The translations under genes were made by a program, and so were the position numbers. 64,000 nucleotides of DNA, taken from contig NZ_JBIQWA010000002.1 of NCBI RefSeq assembly GCF_046591575.1, forward strand, positions 394,240-458,239, given 5' to 3'. The first letter of the stretch is position 1. Each line of letters begins with the position of its first letter. Origin of the DNA: Marivita sp046591575. Lineage in GTDB: Bacteria; Pseudomonadota; Alphaproteobacteria; Rhodobacterales; Rhodobacteraceae. This document shows, one piece after another, positions 9,218 to 18,401 of this stretch. The notes beneath the pieces were generated by a model. That model had not been told where the DNA came from, made no database searches, and saw only the letters and a list, made by a program, of their open reading frames with translations.

Positions 9218-10144
9218 CTAGTCCCGGGCCAACGGGTGGTGATCCAGCACCAATTCCTTGAGCCGTTCTTCCAGAACATGGGTGTATATTTCAGTGGTCG
9301 ACACGTCGGCATGGCCCAGAAAGGTCTGGATCGCGCGCAAATCCGCCCCGTTGGCCAGAAGATGCGTGGCAAACGCATGGCGCAACGTGTGCGGCGTGAC
9401 CTTGCCCGGCGAGACGCCGCCCTTGACGGCCAGTTCTTTGATCAGAACGTAAAAAGCATGCCGGGTCAGATGCCCGGACTTGGCACGAGACGGAAACAGA
9501 AACGCTGAGGCGGGCTTGCCGTTTTGGCGGGCGGTATCCTCCATGCGTTCCCGCGTCGCCAGCCAGTCGCGCAGCGCGGTGCGCGCCGGTGGGGACAGCG
9601 GCACCATCCGTTCCTTGCCGCCTTTGCCCCTGATCAACAGCATCCGTGGATCGCCCTTAGCCGATGTCAGCGGCAAGGACACCAGTTCGCTGACGCGCAT
9701 GCCGGTTGCATAGAGCAATTGCATCAAACAGATGTTGCGTTGTTTGTCAGCGTCGGTGCGGCCATAGCCGGAGGCTGCGTCGAGCAATTGGTCAACCTCT
9801 TGTGTTGACAGGGTTTTCGGAAGCCGTTTGTCGCGCCCTGGTCCGCTGATTTGAACCGCTGGATTGTCGTCGCGAAACCCTTCCTCAAAGCAGAAACGAT
9901 ACAGTTGCTTGATCGCCGACAACCGACGCGCCCGCGTGGATTTTGCCAAACCCTGCGCGTCGCAATAAACAAGATAGGATTCCACATCCGGTTTTCGCGC
10001 ATCCGACAGCGACAGATCTTCGCGTGTCAGCCAATCGGTGAAATCGGACAAATCGCGCGCATAGGCCAGTTGCGTGTTGGTTGCTGCTCCGCGTTCAGCG
10101 GCCTGTGCATCAAGAAATGCTGCAATCCAGTGGATGTCACTCAT
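9218..10144 (-). CDS. xerD: Site-specific tyrosine recombinase XerD
   Basis: A 308-residue tyrosine recombinase that, with XerC, resolves chromosome dimers at dif. The N-terminal SAM-like DNA-binding domain (about 1-95) is followed by a catalytic domain with Arg150 (ATGMRVSEL), Lys174 region (RGKGGKERM), His252 and Arg255 (HTLRHAFATHLL), His278 (GHADVSTTEIY) and nucleophile Tyr287. All catalytic residues are present. The length matches housekeeping XerD and not a phage integrase, and no att-like repeats or phage genes lie nearby. It overlaps the end of the upstream exported-protein gene by 4 bases. Confidence 0.92.
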   Translation of the reverse strand: MSDIHWIAAFLDAQAAERGAATNTQLAYARDLSDFTDWLTREDLSLSDARKPDVESYLVYCDAQGLAKSTRARRLSAIKQLYRFCFEEGFRDDNPAVQISGPGRDKRLPKTLSTQEVDQLLDAASGYGRTDADKQRNICLMQLLYATGMRVSELVSLPLTSAKGDPRMLLIRGKGGKERMVPLSPPARTALRDWLATRERMEDTARQNGKPASAFLFPSRAKSGHLTRHAFYVLIKELAVKGGVSPGKVTPHTLRHAFATHLLANGADLRAIQTFLGHADVSTTEIYTHVLEERLKELVLDHHPLARD

Positions 10145-11697
10145 CTGCGCGCCCCTTCCATGTCAAGGATGGCCAGCTGCAACGCGGCCCGGCGGGCGGT
10201 GTCTTCCAATCCAAACGCGCGCAGGGTCTGCAATGCCTCGGTCAATTCGGCGGGGCGGCCTTCGGCACCGGTCTCGAACCGCAGCAATGTAGCGAGCAAC
10301 GCCTCGCCCAGCCGGTTTTGCGCCGCCATCGCCGCAAGATCTTCGGGGGCGTCAGGGGGTGTTGACCATGCCGCGTTCAAGGCAGCGGCATGCGGCACAT
10401 CCAAACGCCGCGCGGCCGATGTATCGCCCTGTGCAAGCTTGGCCAGAAAAGCAAGATCGGGATCGTCGCTGGTCCGAAGCGTTTGCGCTACGGTTTCGTA
10501 ATTGTCTGACAAAAGGCCCGCAAACCCGGCAATCCTTTCGGCGCGCGGGTTTAAGGGCAGCCCCTGCAAGCGCGATGCAAACAGGTTCGAAAACGGCACG
10601 AGCAGCCCAGCCGTCCGCATCTGAGGCCAGACCTTTTCCAAGGAAGATGCAATCGCGCCGGGATCACGGGTGTTCAGCGCTGTTTCAAACCGCTGAAGCG
10701 CTTCGACACGGTCCCAGATCCCGCCAGACGCGGCGCGCAATTGTTCGGTATAGACCCCAAGAAGCTGGTTGCCATCAATCGCACCCGCCCGCGCCAGCCG
10801 TTCCGCCGCCTGCAATTGGGCGCGCCAGCCGGAATCACCGCTCAGTTCAACAACCGCAAAGGGCAGGGGCAAAGGTGTGGTTGGCAAGGCTTCTCCGATG
10901 GCTTCGAACAACCGGAACTGAAGCGGGGTCGGACGCACCGGAGGGCGCAGGGGTTGGGTGTTTTCGGCATATTCAGGATCAAGAAACCGCAGCAAAAGCT
11001 CTGTATCCAGCTTGGACAATTGTCCAAGCGCGCTGCCGGTCTGATAGACAGTCATTGCCAGCGGAAAATCACCGTCACGCGTGGCGCACCAGATCCGGGT
11101 CGGCAGATCGTTGCTCAGCCCCGGTTGTTCCGTCAAAAGCTGACACAGGGCCGCGTCAGAGCCGGTGATCAGAGCCAGATCAAACGCCTGATCGAACAGC
11201 GTCGGGGTCAGCGTCCCAACACGCTCGGCCAGGGCTTCGGCCGGGGCCACCAGACCGTGATTATAGAGCGTCTCAAGCCGCGCCTCCAACAATGCAGCGC
11301 CATCGCTGCCGTTGGGCGGAGCGGCTTCGGCCAAAAGCAGGGTATGCATCAGAGAATCCAGCGCCGGAACCGACGGTTTGCGGCGATGCAGCCGGTCCAG
11401 CGCCGCCACGAGATCGGCTTCTGTGCTGCCTTGCCACAAAGTCGCGGGCAGCCCTGTCATCGTGCTGGGCAACAAACCCACGCCACCGATTGACGGCGTG
11501 TCCAGCGGTTGCACCTCTACATCCGGGACAGAGGCGCTTTCGGCGACGGGGTTTTCATTCAACGGCGGCGGGATCGCCACCACCGGTGCCACATCGCGTT
11601 GCACGGCAAGCCAGTCAATCGCCGATAAAGGCGTGTCCTGCGCACCCACGTGACCGGCGCTCAGACACAACAGAATGATAGCAGTCCTAATTCGCAT
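10141..11697 (-). CDS. Exported protein of unknown function, mostly helical
   Basis: A 518-residue protein starting with a signal peptide (MRIRTAIILLCLSAGHVGA, likely cut before QD). The rest is rich in Ala, Leu and Glu with repeated helix-pair patterns (for example LLEARLETLYNHGLVAPAEALAERVG), suggesting a TPR- or SEL1-like solenoid in the periplasm, but no motif allows a firm family call. Translation is coupled on both sides: its start overlaps the 49-residue membrane peptide gene by 11 bases and its stop overlaps xerD by 4. It thus sits in a tight unit with a recombinase and small membrane peptide, divergent from aroK. Confidence 0.75.
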   Translation of the reverse strand: MRIRTAIILLCLSAGHVGAQDTPLSAIDWLAVQRDVAPVVAIPPPLNENPVAESASVPDVEVQPLDTPSIGGVGLLPSTMTGLPATLWQGSTEADLVAALDRLHRRKPSVPALDSLMHTLLLAEAAPPNGSDGAALLEARLETLYNHGLVAPAEALAERVGTLTPTLFDQAFDLALITGSDAALCQLLTEQPGLSNDLPTRIWCATRDGDFPLAMTVYQTGSALGQLSKLDTELLLRFLDPEYAENTQPLRPPVRPTPLQFRLFEAIGEALPTTPLPLPFAVVELSGDSGWRAQLQAAERLARAGAIDGNQLLGVYTEQLRAASGGIWDRVEALQRFETALNTRDPGAIASSLEKVWPQMRTAGLLVPFSNLFASRLQGLPLNPRAERIAGFAGLLSDNYETVAQTLRTSDDPDLAFLAKLAQGDTSAARRLDVPHAAALNAAWSTPPDAPEDLAAMAAQNRLGEALLATLLRFETGAEGRPAELTEALQTLRAFGLEDTARRAALQLAILDMEGARR

Positions 11698-11836
11698 CCA
11701 ATGTCACAGGTTTTCGAATCTCAGTCTGCGGCGGTGAAAAATCCGCCCCAAAATACGGCCCCACATAGGCATACGCCACGAGCGCCAATCCGCCAATGAT
11801 CAACAGATAGATCAGCCATTTAATTACGCGCCCCAT
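11687..11836 (-). CDS. Small single-pass membrane peptide (49 aa)
   Basis: The minus strand encodes MGRVIKWLIYLLIIGGLALV followed by AYAYVGPYFGADFSPP and a charged tail ending TLDAN. There is one clear transmembrane helix (about residues 6-25). It overlaps the downstream 518-residue exported-protein gene by 11 bases, which favours a real coupled gene. No function can be assigned. It would be the first gene of the leftward operon with xerD. Confidence 0.6.
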   Translation of the reverse strand: MGRVIKWLIYLLIIGGLALVAYAYVGPYFGADFSPPQTEIRKPVTLDAN

Positions 11837-11968
11837 GGACACCCTCACCCTGCCTCGTTGATTTTTTGCAACTTATAACTGGCCTTTTGCCCCAGATCAC
11901 GTCATTCAGCCAGCATTATCAGAAAAGTGGCGGCAGATGGCCGAGATACAAGGGTTTCAATCCGGGCG

Positions 11969-12517
11969 ATGCAGGCGAGACTCAAAAAAACCGTTGTTTT
12001 GGTGGGGATGATGGGGGCCGGAAAGACCGCTGTGGGCAAGGCCCTGGCCGCGCTGCTGAATGCACCTTTTCTGGATTCGGACGCAGAGATCGAAAAAGCC
12101 GCCAACATGACCATCCCCGAGATTTTCGCGCGCGACGGCGAGCCGTTTTTTCGCCTGAAAGAAGCGCAGGTGATCGACCGTCTGTTGGAGGAAGAGCAGG
12201 GCGTCTTGTCGACCGGCGGCGGCGCGTTCATGTCCGATGCGAACCGGGCGATGATCGCGAAAAAAGGCGTGGCCGTGTGGCTGAACGCGGACCTGCCGCT
12301 GCTTTGGAGCCGGGTAAAACACAAGGACACGCGGCCCCTGTTGCGGGTGCCCGATCCGCTGGCCGCGCTGACCCGGCTGTATAACGAACGTGTGCCAGTC
12401 TACGCAAAGGCCGATCTGACCGTGACATCGGAACCGAACCTGTCGATTGATGATATGGCGCATCGTGTGATTGACGCGCTGCGCACGCGTCCTGATGTGA
12501 TGGAGGTACTGGAATGA
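11969..12517 (+). CDS. aroK: Shikimate kinase
   Basis: Cytosolic enzyme that phosphorylates shikimate with ATP in the chorismate pathway. The 182-residue product has Walker A GMMGAGKT (13-20), the shikimate-binding Asp in FLDSDAEIE (about 33-41), Arg in FFRLKEAQV, the glycine motif STGGGAF (about 75-81) and LID residues KDTRPLL. ATG 11969 gives the usual family length; an in-frame GTG at 11927 would add 14 residues and cannot be excluded because no good Shine-Dalgarno precedes either. Its stop overlaps aroB by 4 bases (ATGA), the standard aroKB pairing. Confidence 0.92.
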   Translation: MQARLKKTVVLVGMMGAGKTAVGKALAALLNAPFLDSDAEIEKAANMTIPEIFARDGEPFFRLKEAQVIDRLLEEEQGVLSTGGGAFMSDANRAMIAKKGVAVWLNADLPLLWSRVKHKDTRPLLRVPDPLAALTRLYNERVPVYAKADLTVTSEPNLSIDDMAHRVIDALRTRPDVMEVLE

Positions 12518-13614
12518 CCGAAACGGTTCACGTCCCCCTGGACACCCGCGCCTATGACGTGCGGATCGGTCCCGATCTTCTGACGCGGGCAGGTGCCGAG
12601 ATTGCGCCCTTGCTGGACCGTCCGCGCGTTGCGATTGTGACCGATGCCAACGTCGCCGAACGACATTTGTCTGCCTTGAACGCCGCTTTGAAGGCGGAGG
12701 GAATCACCTCTGTCACCCTGACGCTGCCAGCTGGCGAGTCCACCAAAAGCTGGCCGCATTTTGAACGCACCGTGGAATGGCTGCTGGAGCAAAAGATCGA
12801 ACGCCGTGATATGGTTGTCGCCCTGGGTGGCGGGGTCATTGGCGATCTGGTCGGCTTTGCCGCCGCCGTATTGCGCCGCGGGGTGCGGTTTGTGCAGATC
12901 CCGACATCGCTTTTGGCGCAGGTCGACAGTTCGGTGGGCGGGAAAACCGGGATCAACGCGCCGCAGGGCAAAAACCTGATCGGCGCATTTCACCAACCCG
13001 CTTTGGTTCTGGCCGATATTGCGGTTCTCAACACCTTGAACGACCGTGACTTTCTGGCCGGGTATGGCGAGGTGGTGAAATACGGCTTGCTGGGCGATGC
13101 CGCGTTTTTCGCGTGGCAAGAGCAGAACGCAGACCGCGTTATCGCGCGTGACCCAGAGGCCTTGGCCTATGCGGTCCGCCGCTCGGTGGAAATGAAAGCG
13201 GATATTGTGGTCCGGGATGAAACCGAGCAGGGCGACCGCGCGCTTTTGAATCTGGGGCACACCTTTTGCCACGCGCTGGAGGCCGCGACCGGCTATTCGG
13301 ATCGGCTGTTACATGGCGAAGGCGTCGCCATAGGCTGTGGGCTGGCCTTTGATTTGTCCGCGCGGCTGGGCCTGTGCGCACAAGAAGAACCAAGCCGCGT
13401 GCGTCAATTGCTTGCTCGAATGGGGATGCGGGTCAGGCTGGCCGATATCGACGGGGATTTGCCCGATGCAGAGACCTTGTTGCGCCTGATGGGCCAGGAC
13501 AAAAAGGTTATCGCGGACCAAATTCATTTTATCCTGGCCAAAAGCATCGGATCGGCATTTGTCACGTCGGACGTTCCGAAAGCCGCTGTTCTGGACACCC
13601 TGAAGGCCGGATAG
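12514..13614 (+). CDS. aroB: 3-dehydroquinate synthase
   Basis: Converts DAHP to 3-dehydroquinate, the second step of the shikimate pathway, using NAD+ and a divalent metal. The 366-residue length is typical. The NAD-binding motif ALGGGVIGDLVGF (103-115), the substrate region QIPTSLLAQVDSSVGGKTGI (128-147) and metal ligands in GHTFCHALE and LLHGEGVAIG (about residues 248-275) are intact. It is translationally coupled to aroK through a 4-base overlap and ends just before the convergent ssb gene. Confidence 0.95.
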   Translation: MTETVHVPLDTRAYDVRIGPDLLTRAGAEIAPLLDRPRVAIVTDANVAERHLSALNAALKAEGITSVTLTLPAGESTKSWPHFERTVEWLLEQKIERRDMVVALGGGVIGDLVGFAAAVLRRGVRFVQIPTSLLAQVDSSVGGKTGINAPQGKNLIGAFHQPALVLADIAVLNTLNDRDFLAGYGEVVKYGLLGDAAFFAWQEQNADRVIARDPEALAYAVRRSVEMKADIVVRDETEQGDRALLNLGHTFCHALEAATGYSDRLLHGEGVAIGCGLAFDLSARLGLCAQEEPSRVRQLLARMGMRVRLADIDGDLPDAETLLRLMGQDKKVIADQIHFILAKSIGSAFVTSDVPKAAVLDTLKAG

Positions 13615-13652
13615 GGCACCGCGCGGAAAACGGTGATGCCCCATCGGTTTTT
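13614..13652 (+). terminator. Weak terminator between convergent aroB and ssb
   Basis: GGGCA at 13614-13618 can pair with TGCCC at 13637-13641, with CCG/CGG inside and a short bulge, followed by ATCGGTTTTTC. The stem is imperfect, so this is a modest candidate. Confidence 0.35.
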
Positions 13653-13656
13653 CGGT

Positions 13657-14166
13657 CTAGAACGGAATTTCGTCGTCAATGTCGCGGGCCGGTGCGCGGG
13701 CCGGACCACCGCCACCGCCGCTTGAGCCGCCGTAATCGCCACCGCCGCCCCCGTAATCGCCGCCATAGTCACTGCCGCCGCCACCATAGCCGCCGCCACC
13801 GCCACCGCTGTCACCACGGCTGTCCAGCAGCGTGAGTTCACCGCGATAGGGACGCAGCACCACTTCGGTTGAATACCGGTCCTGACCGGACTGATCTTGC
13901 CATTTGCGGGTTTCAAGCTGGCCTTCGATATACACCTTGGACCCTTTGCGCAGATATTGTTCCGCGATGCGGGCCAGCGGTTCGGAAAAGATGGCAACGC
14001 TGTGCCATTCGGTCTTTTCCCGCCGTTCGCCTGTGTTGCGGTCTTTCCAGTTTTCGGACGTGGCGATACGCAGGTTGCACACCTTGCCGCCGTTCTGGAA
14101 TGTCCGCACTTCGGGATCACGCCCCAGGTTGCCGACAATGATGACCTTGTTAACTGAACCGGCCAT
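13657..14166 (-). CDS. ssb: Single-stranded DNA-binding protein
   Basis: A 169-residue SSB used in replication, recombination and repair. The N-terminal OB fold starts MAGSVNKVIIVGNLGRDPEV and includes TEWHSVAIFSEPLA and GSKVYIEGQLETRKW. It is followed by a long Gly-rich linker (about 118-158, GGGGYGGGGSDYGG and similar), and the acidic tip DIDDEIPF that recruits partner proteins. ATG 14166 is chosen because GGGGGA precedes it and because the OB fold begins there. The Gly-rich linker is encoded by GC-rich repetitive DNA, a natural place for in-frame length variation. Confidence 0.95.
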   Translation of the reverse strand: MAGSVNKVIIVGNLGRDPEVRTFQNGGKVCNLRIATSENWKDRNTGERREKTEWHSVAIFSEPLARIAEQYLRKGSKVYIEGQLETRKWQDQSGQDRYSTEVVLRPYRGELTLLDSRGDSGGGGGGYGGGGSDYGGDYGGGGGDYGGSSGGGGGPARAPARDIDDEIPF

Positions 14167-14376
14167 GGGTCCCCCATTTTCCTGATCGAATCTCTGACGC
14201 AGCGCGCCGCTTGCGGGACAATACCCATCGCATCCCGCAGATGCCATGTGCTAATGCCGCCTGTGTCTTCCGGTATCATCCAATTGTGGTTAAGAATTCA
14301 TGATCAACCAAGGCTGGTGTGAAAACCAAAACCAGACTATAACCACGCAAATTCTTTACATGGGGCGTGCGGATTT

Positions 14377-14994
14377 ATGCCAGCAGCGAGACAGGGATTG
14401 ATCGCCATCATCAGCGCAGCAGCGCTGTTGGGGGCCGGAATGGCCAGTGCCGAAGTGTTGTCTACCAAGAATCGCTCGGCGTTGTTTTCCAGCAAAACCA
14501 GCGTTCTGGACACCCGCGCCGCCCAGCAATACAAAAGCTCGATCCGGCTGCAGCCACCCAAAGTGGTCACTCCTACCAAATGGGGCGACACCGGTGGTGA
14601 CGGGGCATTGCCGCAATACCGTGGCCGCTATACGGGTGTCTATTCCGGCATGGCCCGCGATGCGGCGCGCCGGCATGGGATTCCCGAAGATCTGTTCCTG
14701 CGGCTTGTCCAGCAGGAATCAAATTTCAACCCGCGCGCCATTTCGTCAAAGGGTGCGATCGGGTTGGCCCAATTGATGCCCGGAACCGCGCGCGATCTAC
14801 GCGTTGACCCCACTGATCCCGCGCAAAACCTCGAAGGCGGCGCGCGCTATCTCAAACAGCAATACCGCACTTTCGGAAACTGGCGTCTGGCGCTGGCGGC
14901 CTATAATGCGGGGCCGGGTGCGGTGCAAAAGCACAAAGGCATCCCGCCCTATCGCGAAACCCGCAACTACGTGAAAAAGATCTGGGGGCGCTAA
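14377..14994 (+). CDS. Lytic transglycosylase, SLT domain
   Basis: A 205-residue exported murein hydrolase. The signal peptide covers about residues 1-25 (LIAIISAAALLGAGMASA). A basic linker leads to the Slt70-like catalytic domain (about 85-205) with catalytic Glu114 in VQQESNFNPRAIS, then GAIGLAQLMPGTARDL and LALAAYNAGPGAV, all classical motifs. It cleaves peptidoglycan glycan strands to 1,6-anhydro ends in the periplasm. It is divergent from ssb across a 210-base gap and convergent with the ABC importer operon, so it is probably monocistronic. No lipobox was seen, so a soluble periplasmic form is likely. Confidence 0.9.
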   Translation: MPAARQGLIAIISAAALLGAGMASAEVLSTKNRSALFSSKTSVLDTRAAQQYKSSIRLQPPKVVTPTKWGDTGGDGALPQYRGRYTGVYSGMARDAARRHGIPEDLFLRLVQQESNFNPRAISSKGAIGLAQLMPGTARDLRVDPTDPAQNLEGGARYLKQQYRTFGNWRLALAAYNAGPGAVQKHKGIPPYRETRNYVKKIWGR

Positions 14995-15006
14995 ACCCCC
15001 GGTTCT

Positions 15007-17091
15007 TTATTCTGCTGCGATCTGGATAACCGGCTCCATTTCGGCAAGCTGCGCGTCGGTCAGATGGCATTTGATCTGATGACCGTTTGCAAGCTCACGC
15101 TGCGGTGGCACCTCCACCTCGCAAAGCCCGCCCGGCACCTCTGATTTCCAGCGGCACCGCGTTTGGAACGGACAGCCCGAGGGCGGGTTCATGGCCGAGG
15201 GAATGTCGCCTTCCAGAACGATGTGTTTCTTGTCCACCCGCGTGTCCGCAATGGGCACGGCTGACAAAAGCGCCTCGGTATAGGGGTGATAGGGCGGCGA
15301 AAACACCTGATCCGTCGATCCCATTTCCACTACATGCCCAAGATACATAACCATAACGCGATCAGCCAGATAGCGCACGATGCTCAAGTCATGGCTGATG
15401 AACAGAAGGGTTGTCTTTTGTTCGCGCTGGATCTCCATCAACAGATCCGTGACCGCCGCCTGGACCGACACATCCAGCGCCGACACAGGTTCGTCCGCAA
15501 CCACGATGCGGGCATTTCCGGCAAAGGCGCGTGCAATGCCGACACGTTGCTTTTGCCCCCCTGACAACTGCCGTGGCATCCGATCGGCAAAAGCGCGCGG
15601 CAGTTTGACCAGATCCAGCAATTCCAGCATCCGCTGCCTGCGTGCGGTGTCATTCTCCCCGACGCCAAACACCTCCAGCGCGCGGATGATCTGGCGACCG
15701 ACGCTCATCGACGGATTAAGCGTGTCGAACGGATTTTGAAACACCATCTGAACATCCGCAATGGTAGAGGTGTCCCGCGCGTCGATCGGCGTTGCCTCGA
15801 TATTGCCGTTGTCCAGCAGGATCTGCCCTTCGGTCGCCGTCTCCAACCCCATCAGGACCTTGGCAAAGGTGGATTTGCCGCACCCGGATTCGCCGACGAT
15901 GGCCAGGGTTTCGGATTCGCGAGCCTCAAAACTCAGTGTTTCATTGGCTTTGACCACCTTCTTGTCACCAGACCTGCCCAAAAGCGCGTTCGCCGCGACC
16001 TCATAATATTTTTTGAGATTATCTATCTTGAGAACCACTTGACCGGGCTCTGGCTTGTGTGTGGTCTCGGCCGCATCCAGTGGTGCGGACCAATCGATCT
16101 CCTGAAACCGCAGACAGCGCGTGCTGTGACGGTCATTTCCCGCAACCGCAGCCATTTTGATGGCGCCGGAATCGCAACGCCCGGCCTCGAAATAATCGCA
16201 GCGCGGGCCAAAATTACAGCCCGCCGGACGTTCGTGGGGTAGGGGGAAATTGCCCGGAATGGCCCGTAAGGGCCGCGCGTTCTTGTCAGCGCCCGGCAAC
16301 GGGATCGACCGAAACAGCGCCTGTGTATAGGGGTGCTGCATGTCGTCGAACACATCCTCGATCGACCCGGTTTCCACCGCTTCGCCGGAATACATCACGC
16401 ATAACCGGTCGCAGGTCTCAAGCACGAGGCCCAGATTGTGGCTGATAAACAGCATCGACGTGCCGTATTTCTGGCCCAGCTCCTTGACCAACGCCACAAC
16501 CGCAGCCTCGACCGTGACGTCCAGCGCAGTGGTTGGCTCGTCCAGGATGAGCAAAGACGGCTCGGCCATCAACGCCATCGCGATCACGATCCGCTGCTGC
16601 TGACCACCCGAAAGCTGATGCGGATAGCTGTCCAGAATTCGCTTGGGATCGGGCAGTTTCACATCCGTGACCACCTGCAACGCGCGCTGCAACGCCTCTG
16701 CCTCGGACGCCGCGCCGTGAATCATCGGGACTTCCATCAGCTGCCTGCCGATCTTCATCGCCGGGTTCAGTGACGCCATCGGCTCTTGATAGATCATGGC
16801 GATTTCCGAACCCCGGATCTGACGCAACTCTTCCTGGCTCATACTGTTGAGGTCACGGCCCTTGAACCTGATGGACCCGCCTACAACCTGACCGTTCCGG
16901 CCAAGATCCTGCATCACCCCCAAAGCAACCGTGGATTTGCCGCATCCGGATTCGCCGACAAGCCCCACCGCTTCGCCCGGCATCACCTTGACCGAAAAAT
17001 CCATCACCGCCGGGATTTCCCGCAGCCGCGTGAAAAAGGAAATCGAAAGCTGGTCGATCTCAAGGATCGGGCCGTCATAGGCGTCTTTCAT
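15007..17091 (-). CDS. Dual ATP-binding subunit of a peptide-type ABC importer (DppD-DppF fusion)
   Basis: A 694-residue tandem of two ABC ATPases, equivalent to DppD and DppF joined. The first domain has Walker A GESGCGKST (47-55), LSGGQQQR and LILDEPTTALD. The second repeats IVGESGCGKST (about 395-405), LSGGQKQR and VVADEPVSALD. Each is followed by the oligopeptide-type C-terminal cysteine region (CNFGPRCDYFEAGRC; CPFQTRCRW) that can bind an Fe-S cluster in this subfamily. It is the last gene of the operon binding protein-permease-permease-ATPase. One fused gene replaces the usual two. Confidence 0.9.
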   Translation of the reverse strand: MKDAYDGPILEIDQLSISFFTRLREIPAVMDFSVKVMPGEAVGLVGESGCGKSTVALGVMQDLGRNGQVVGGSIRFKGRDLNSMSQEELRQIRGSEIAMIYQEPMASLNPAMKIGRQLMEVPMIHGAASEAEALQRALQVVTDVKLPDPKRILDSYPHQLSGGQQQRIVIAMALMAEPSLLILDEPTTALDVTVEAAVVALVKELGQKYGTSMLFISHNLGLVLETCDRLCVMYSGEAVETGSIEDVFDDMQHPYTQALFRSIPLPGADKNARPLRAIPGNFPLPHERPAGCNFGPRCDYFEAGRCDSGAIKMAAVAGNDRHSTRCLRFQEIDWSAPLDAAETTHKPEPGQVVLKIDNLKKYYEVAANALLGRSGDKKVVKANETLSFEARESETLAIVGESGCGKSTFAKVLMGLETATEGQILLDNGNIEATPIDARDTSTIADVQMVFQNPFDTLNPSMSVGRQIIRALEVFGVGENDTARRQRMLELLDLVKLPRAFADRMPRQLSGGQKQRVGIARAFAGNARIVVADEPVSALDVSVQAAVTDLLMEIQREQKTTLLFISHDLSIVRYLADRVMVMYLGHVVEMGSTDQVFSPPYHPYTEALLSAVPIADTRVDKKHIVLEGDIPSAMNPPSGCPFQTRCRWKSEVPGGLCEVEVPPQRELANGHQIKCHLTDAQLAEMEPVIQIAAE

Positions 17092-17135
17092 CTTGTCTCT
17101 CCCTATCGGGGGGCCCGGTTTGCCGTCATGGCATC

Positions 17136-17184
17136 TTTGGGCTTGAAATACCTCGGGGGTCTGGGGGCAGCGCCCCCAGTCCGC
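17136..17184. repeat. Intergenic palindromic repeat (copy 2)
   Basis: CTGGGGGC (17161-17168), AGC, GCCCCCAG (17172-17179) forms an 8-bp stem preceded by AAATACCTCGGGGGT. The layout matches the element at 7790-7831. It lies inside the ABC operon between the permease and ATPase genes, where it could stabilise or attenuate the mRNA. Confidence 0.6.
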
Positions 17185-17190
17185 CCTGTC

Positions 17191-18384
17191 TCAATCGCGC
17201 AGCGATTCCTCGCGCAGACCATCGGCCAGCAGGTTCAGACCCAGCACCATGCTTAACAAGGCCAGGGCCGGCACAATTGCGGGATGCAGGTAGACCTGCA
17301 ACAGCCGCCGCCCGTCATTGATCGTTGTGCCCCAATCCGGGCTTTCCGGGCTCAGGCCCAGACCAAAGAACCCCAGCGTGCCAAGCAGGATCGTCGTATA
17401 GCCAATGCGCAGGCAGAAATCGACAATCAGGGGGCCACGGGCGTTGGGCAGGATTTCCCAGAGCATGATATACCACGGCCCTTCGCCCCGTGTTTGTGCC
17501 GCCGCCACGTAATCGCGGGTCTTGATATCCATGCTCAGCCCCCGGACAATCCGGAACACCGTAGGCGAATTGACAAAGACCACCGACACAAACACCACAA
17601 GGATGCCATCCGACACGTTGAACAGGTCCATAAATTCCGGCAAGACAGAAACCTTTGATCCCGTCTCAGAGATCAGCGACAGGTACAGCCATCCCATAAT
17701 TCCCAGAACCACGATCAACATCGGCGTGCGCAATCCGGGCTGGGTCTTGTAGCGCGAATTCAGCAAGACGCCGACAAAGATCAACGGAAACACAAACAAA
17801 ACCGTGGCCATATAGCTTGGGATGCCGGTTTCGACGATTTCGGGTGTCACCAGCAGATAAAACAGCAAGATCACCGGAAAGGCGAGGATCAGGTTGGCCA
17901 GAAAGCTTAGAAATGTATCCAGCTTGCCACCATAATACCCGGCTGGCAGGCCCAGTGTGATGCCGACCATAAAGGCAAACAGCGTTGCCAACGGCGCAAT
18001 CTGAACCACAATCCAGGCCCCTTTGATCATGCGGCTGAACACGTCGCGCGCCAGGTTGTCGCCGCCGAACAGGTAATAGGCGTATTGACCCTCATCCGGG
18101 CTGCGCAGGGCGGTGCCCGGACCCTTGTTTTTCATGCCCGACACCTGGGCCAGCGGGTCATGGGTGATGATCATGTCCATCGCCCCATAAATTCCGGTGA
18201 ACACCCAGAACATGACAAGCGCAAAACCGATCATGCCGATGGTTGAGTCAAACAGCTTGCCGTACAAACCCAGCCGCCGTTTATAGACCATCGACAGCGT
18301 AAAAAGGACAATGAGCGAGATCCAGACAGGCATGAACTGCAGGATGACGCGGGTGAATATTTCAAACCAGCTGAGCGGCTCCAT
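17191..18384 (-). CDS. Peptide-type ABC importer permease (DppC-like)
   Basis: A 397-residue inner-membrane permease. After two N-terminal membrane segments (VILQFMPVWISLIVLFTLSM; IGMIGFALVMFWVFTGIYG) comes a long loop with YLFGGDNLARDVFSR, the DppC/OppC signature. The core membrane domain follows with the ATPase-coupling EAA-like loop AAQTRGEGPWYIMLWEILPN. It has about 100 residues more than typical DppC because of an extra segment between membrane helices (TQPGLRTPMLIVVLGIMGWL region). It pairs with the DppB-like permease encoded just upstream (17 bases apart). Confidence 0.88.
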   Translation of the reverse strand: MEPLSWFEIFTRVILQFMPVWISLIVLFTLSMVYKRRLGLYGKLFDSTIGMIGFALVMFWVFTGIYGAMDMIITHDPLAQVSGMKNKGPGTALRSPDEGQYAYYLFGGDNLARDVFSRMIKGAWIVVQIAPLATLFAFMVGITLGLPAGYYGGKLDTFLSFLANLILAFPVILLFYLLVTPEIVETGIPSYMATVLFVFPLIFVGVLLNSRYKTQPGLRTPMLIVVLGIMGWLYLSLISETGSKVSVLPEFMDLFNVSDGILVVFVSVVFVNSPTVFRIVRGLSMDIKTRDYVAAAQTRGEGPWYIMLWEILPNARGPLIVDFCLRIGYTTILLGTLGFFGLGLSPESPDWGTTINDGRRLLQVYLHPAIVPALALLSMVLGLNLLADGLREESLRD

Positions 18385-18401
18385 AGGTGCTCTCCTTGCG
18401 C

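Noticed and set aside
9218..10144. Tyrosine recombinase as a sign of an integrated element
   Set aside because: It has the length and motifs of housekeeping XerD, lies in an operon with chromosomal genes, and no attachment repeats or phage genes are near.
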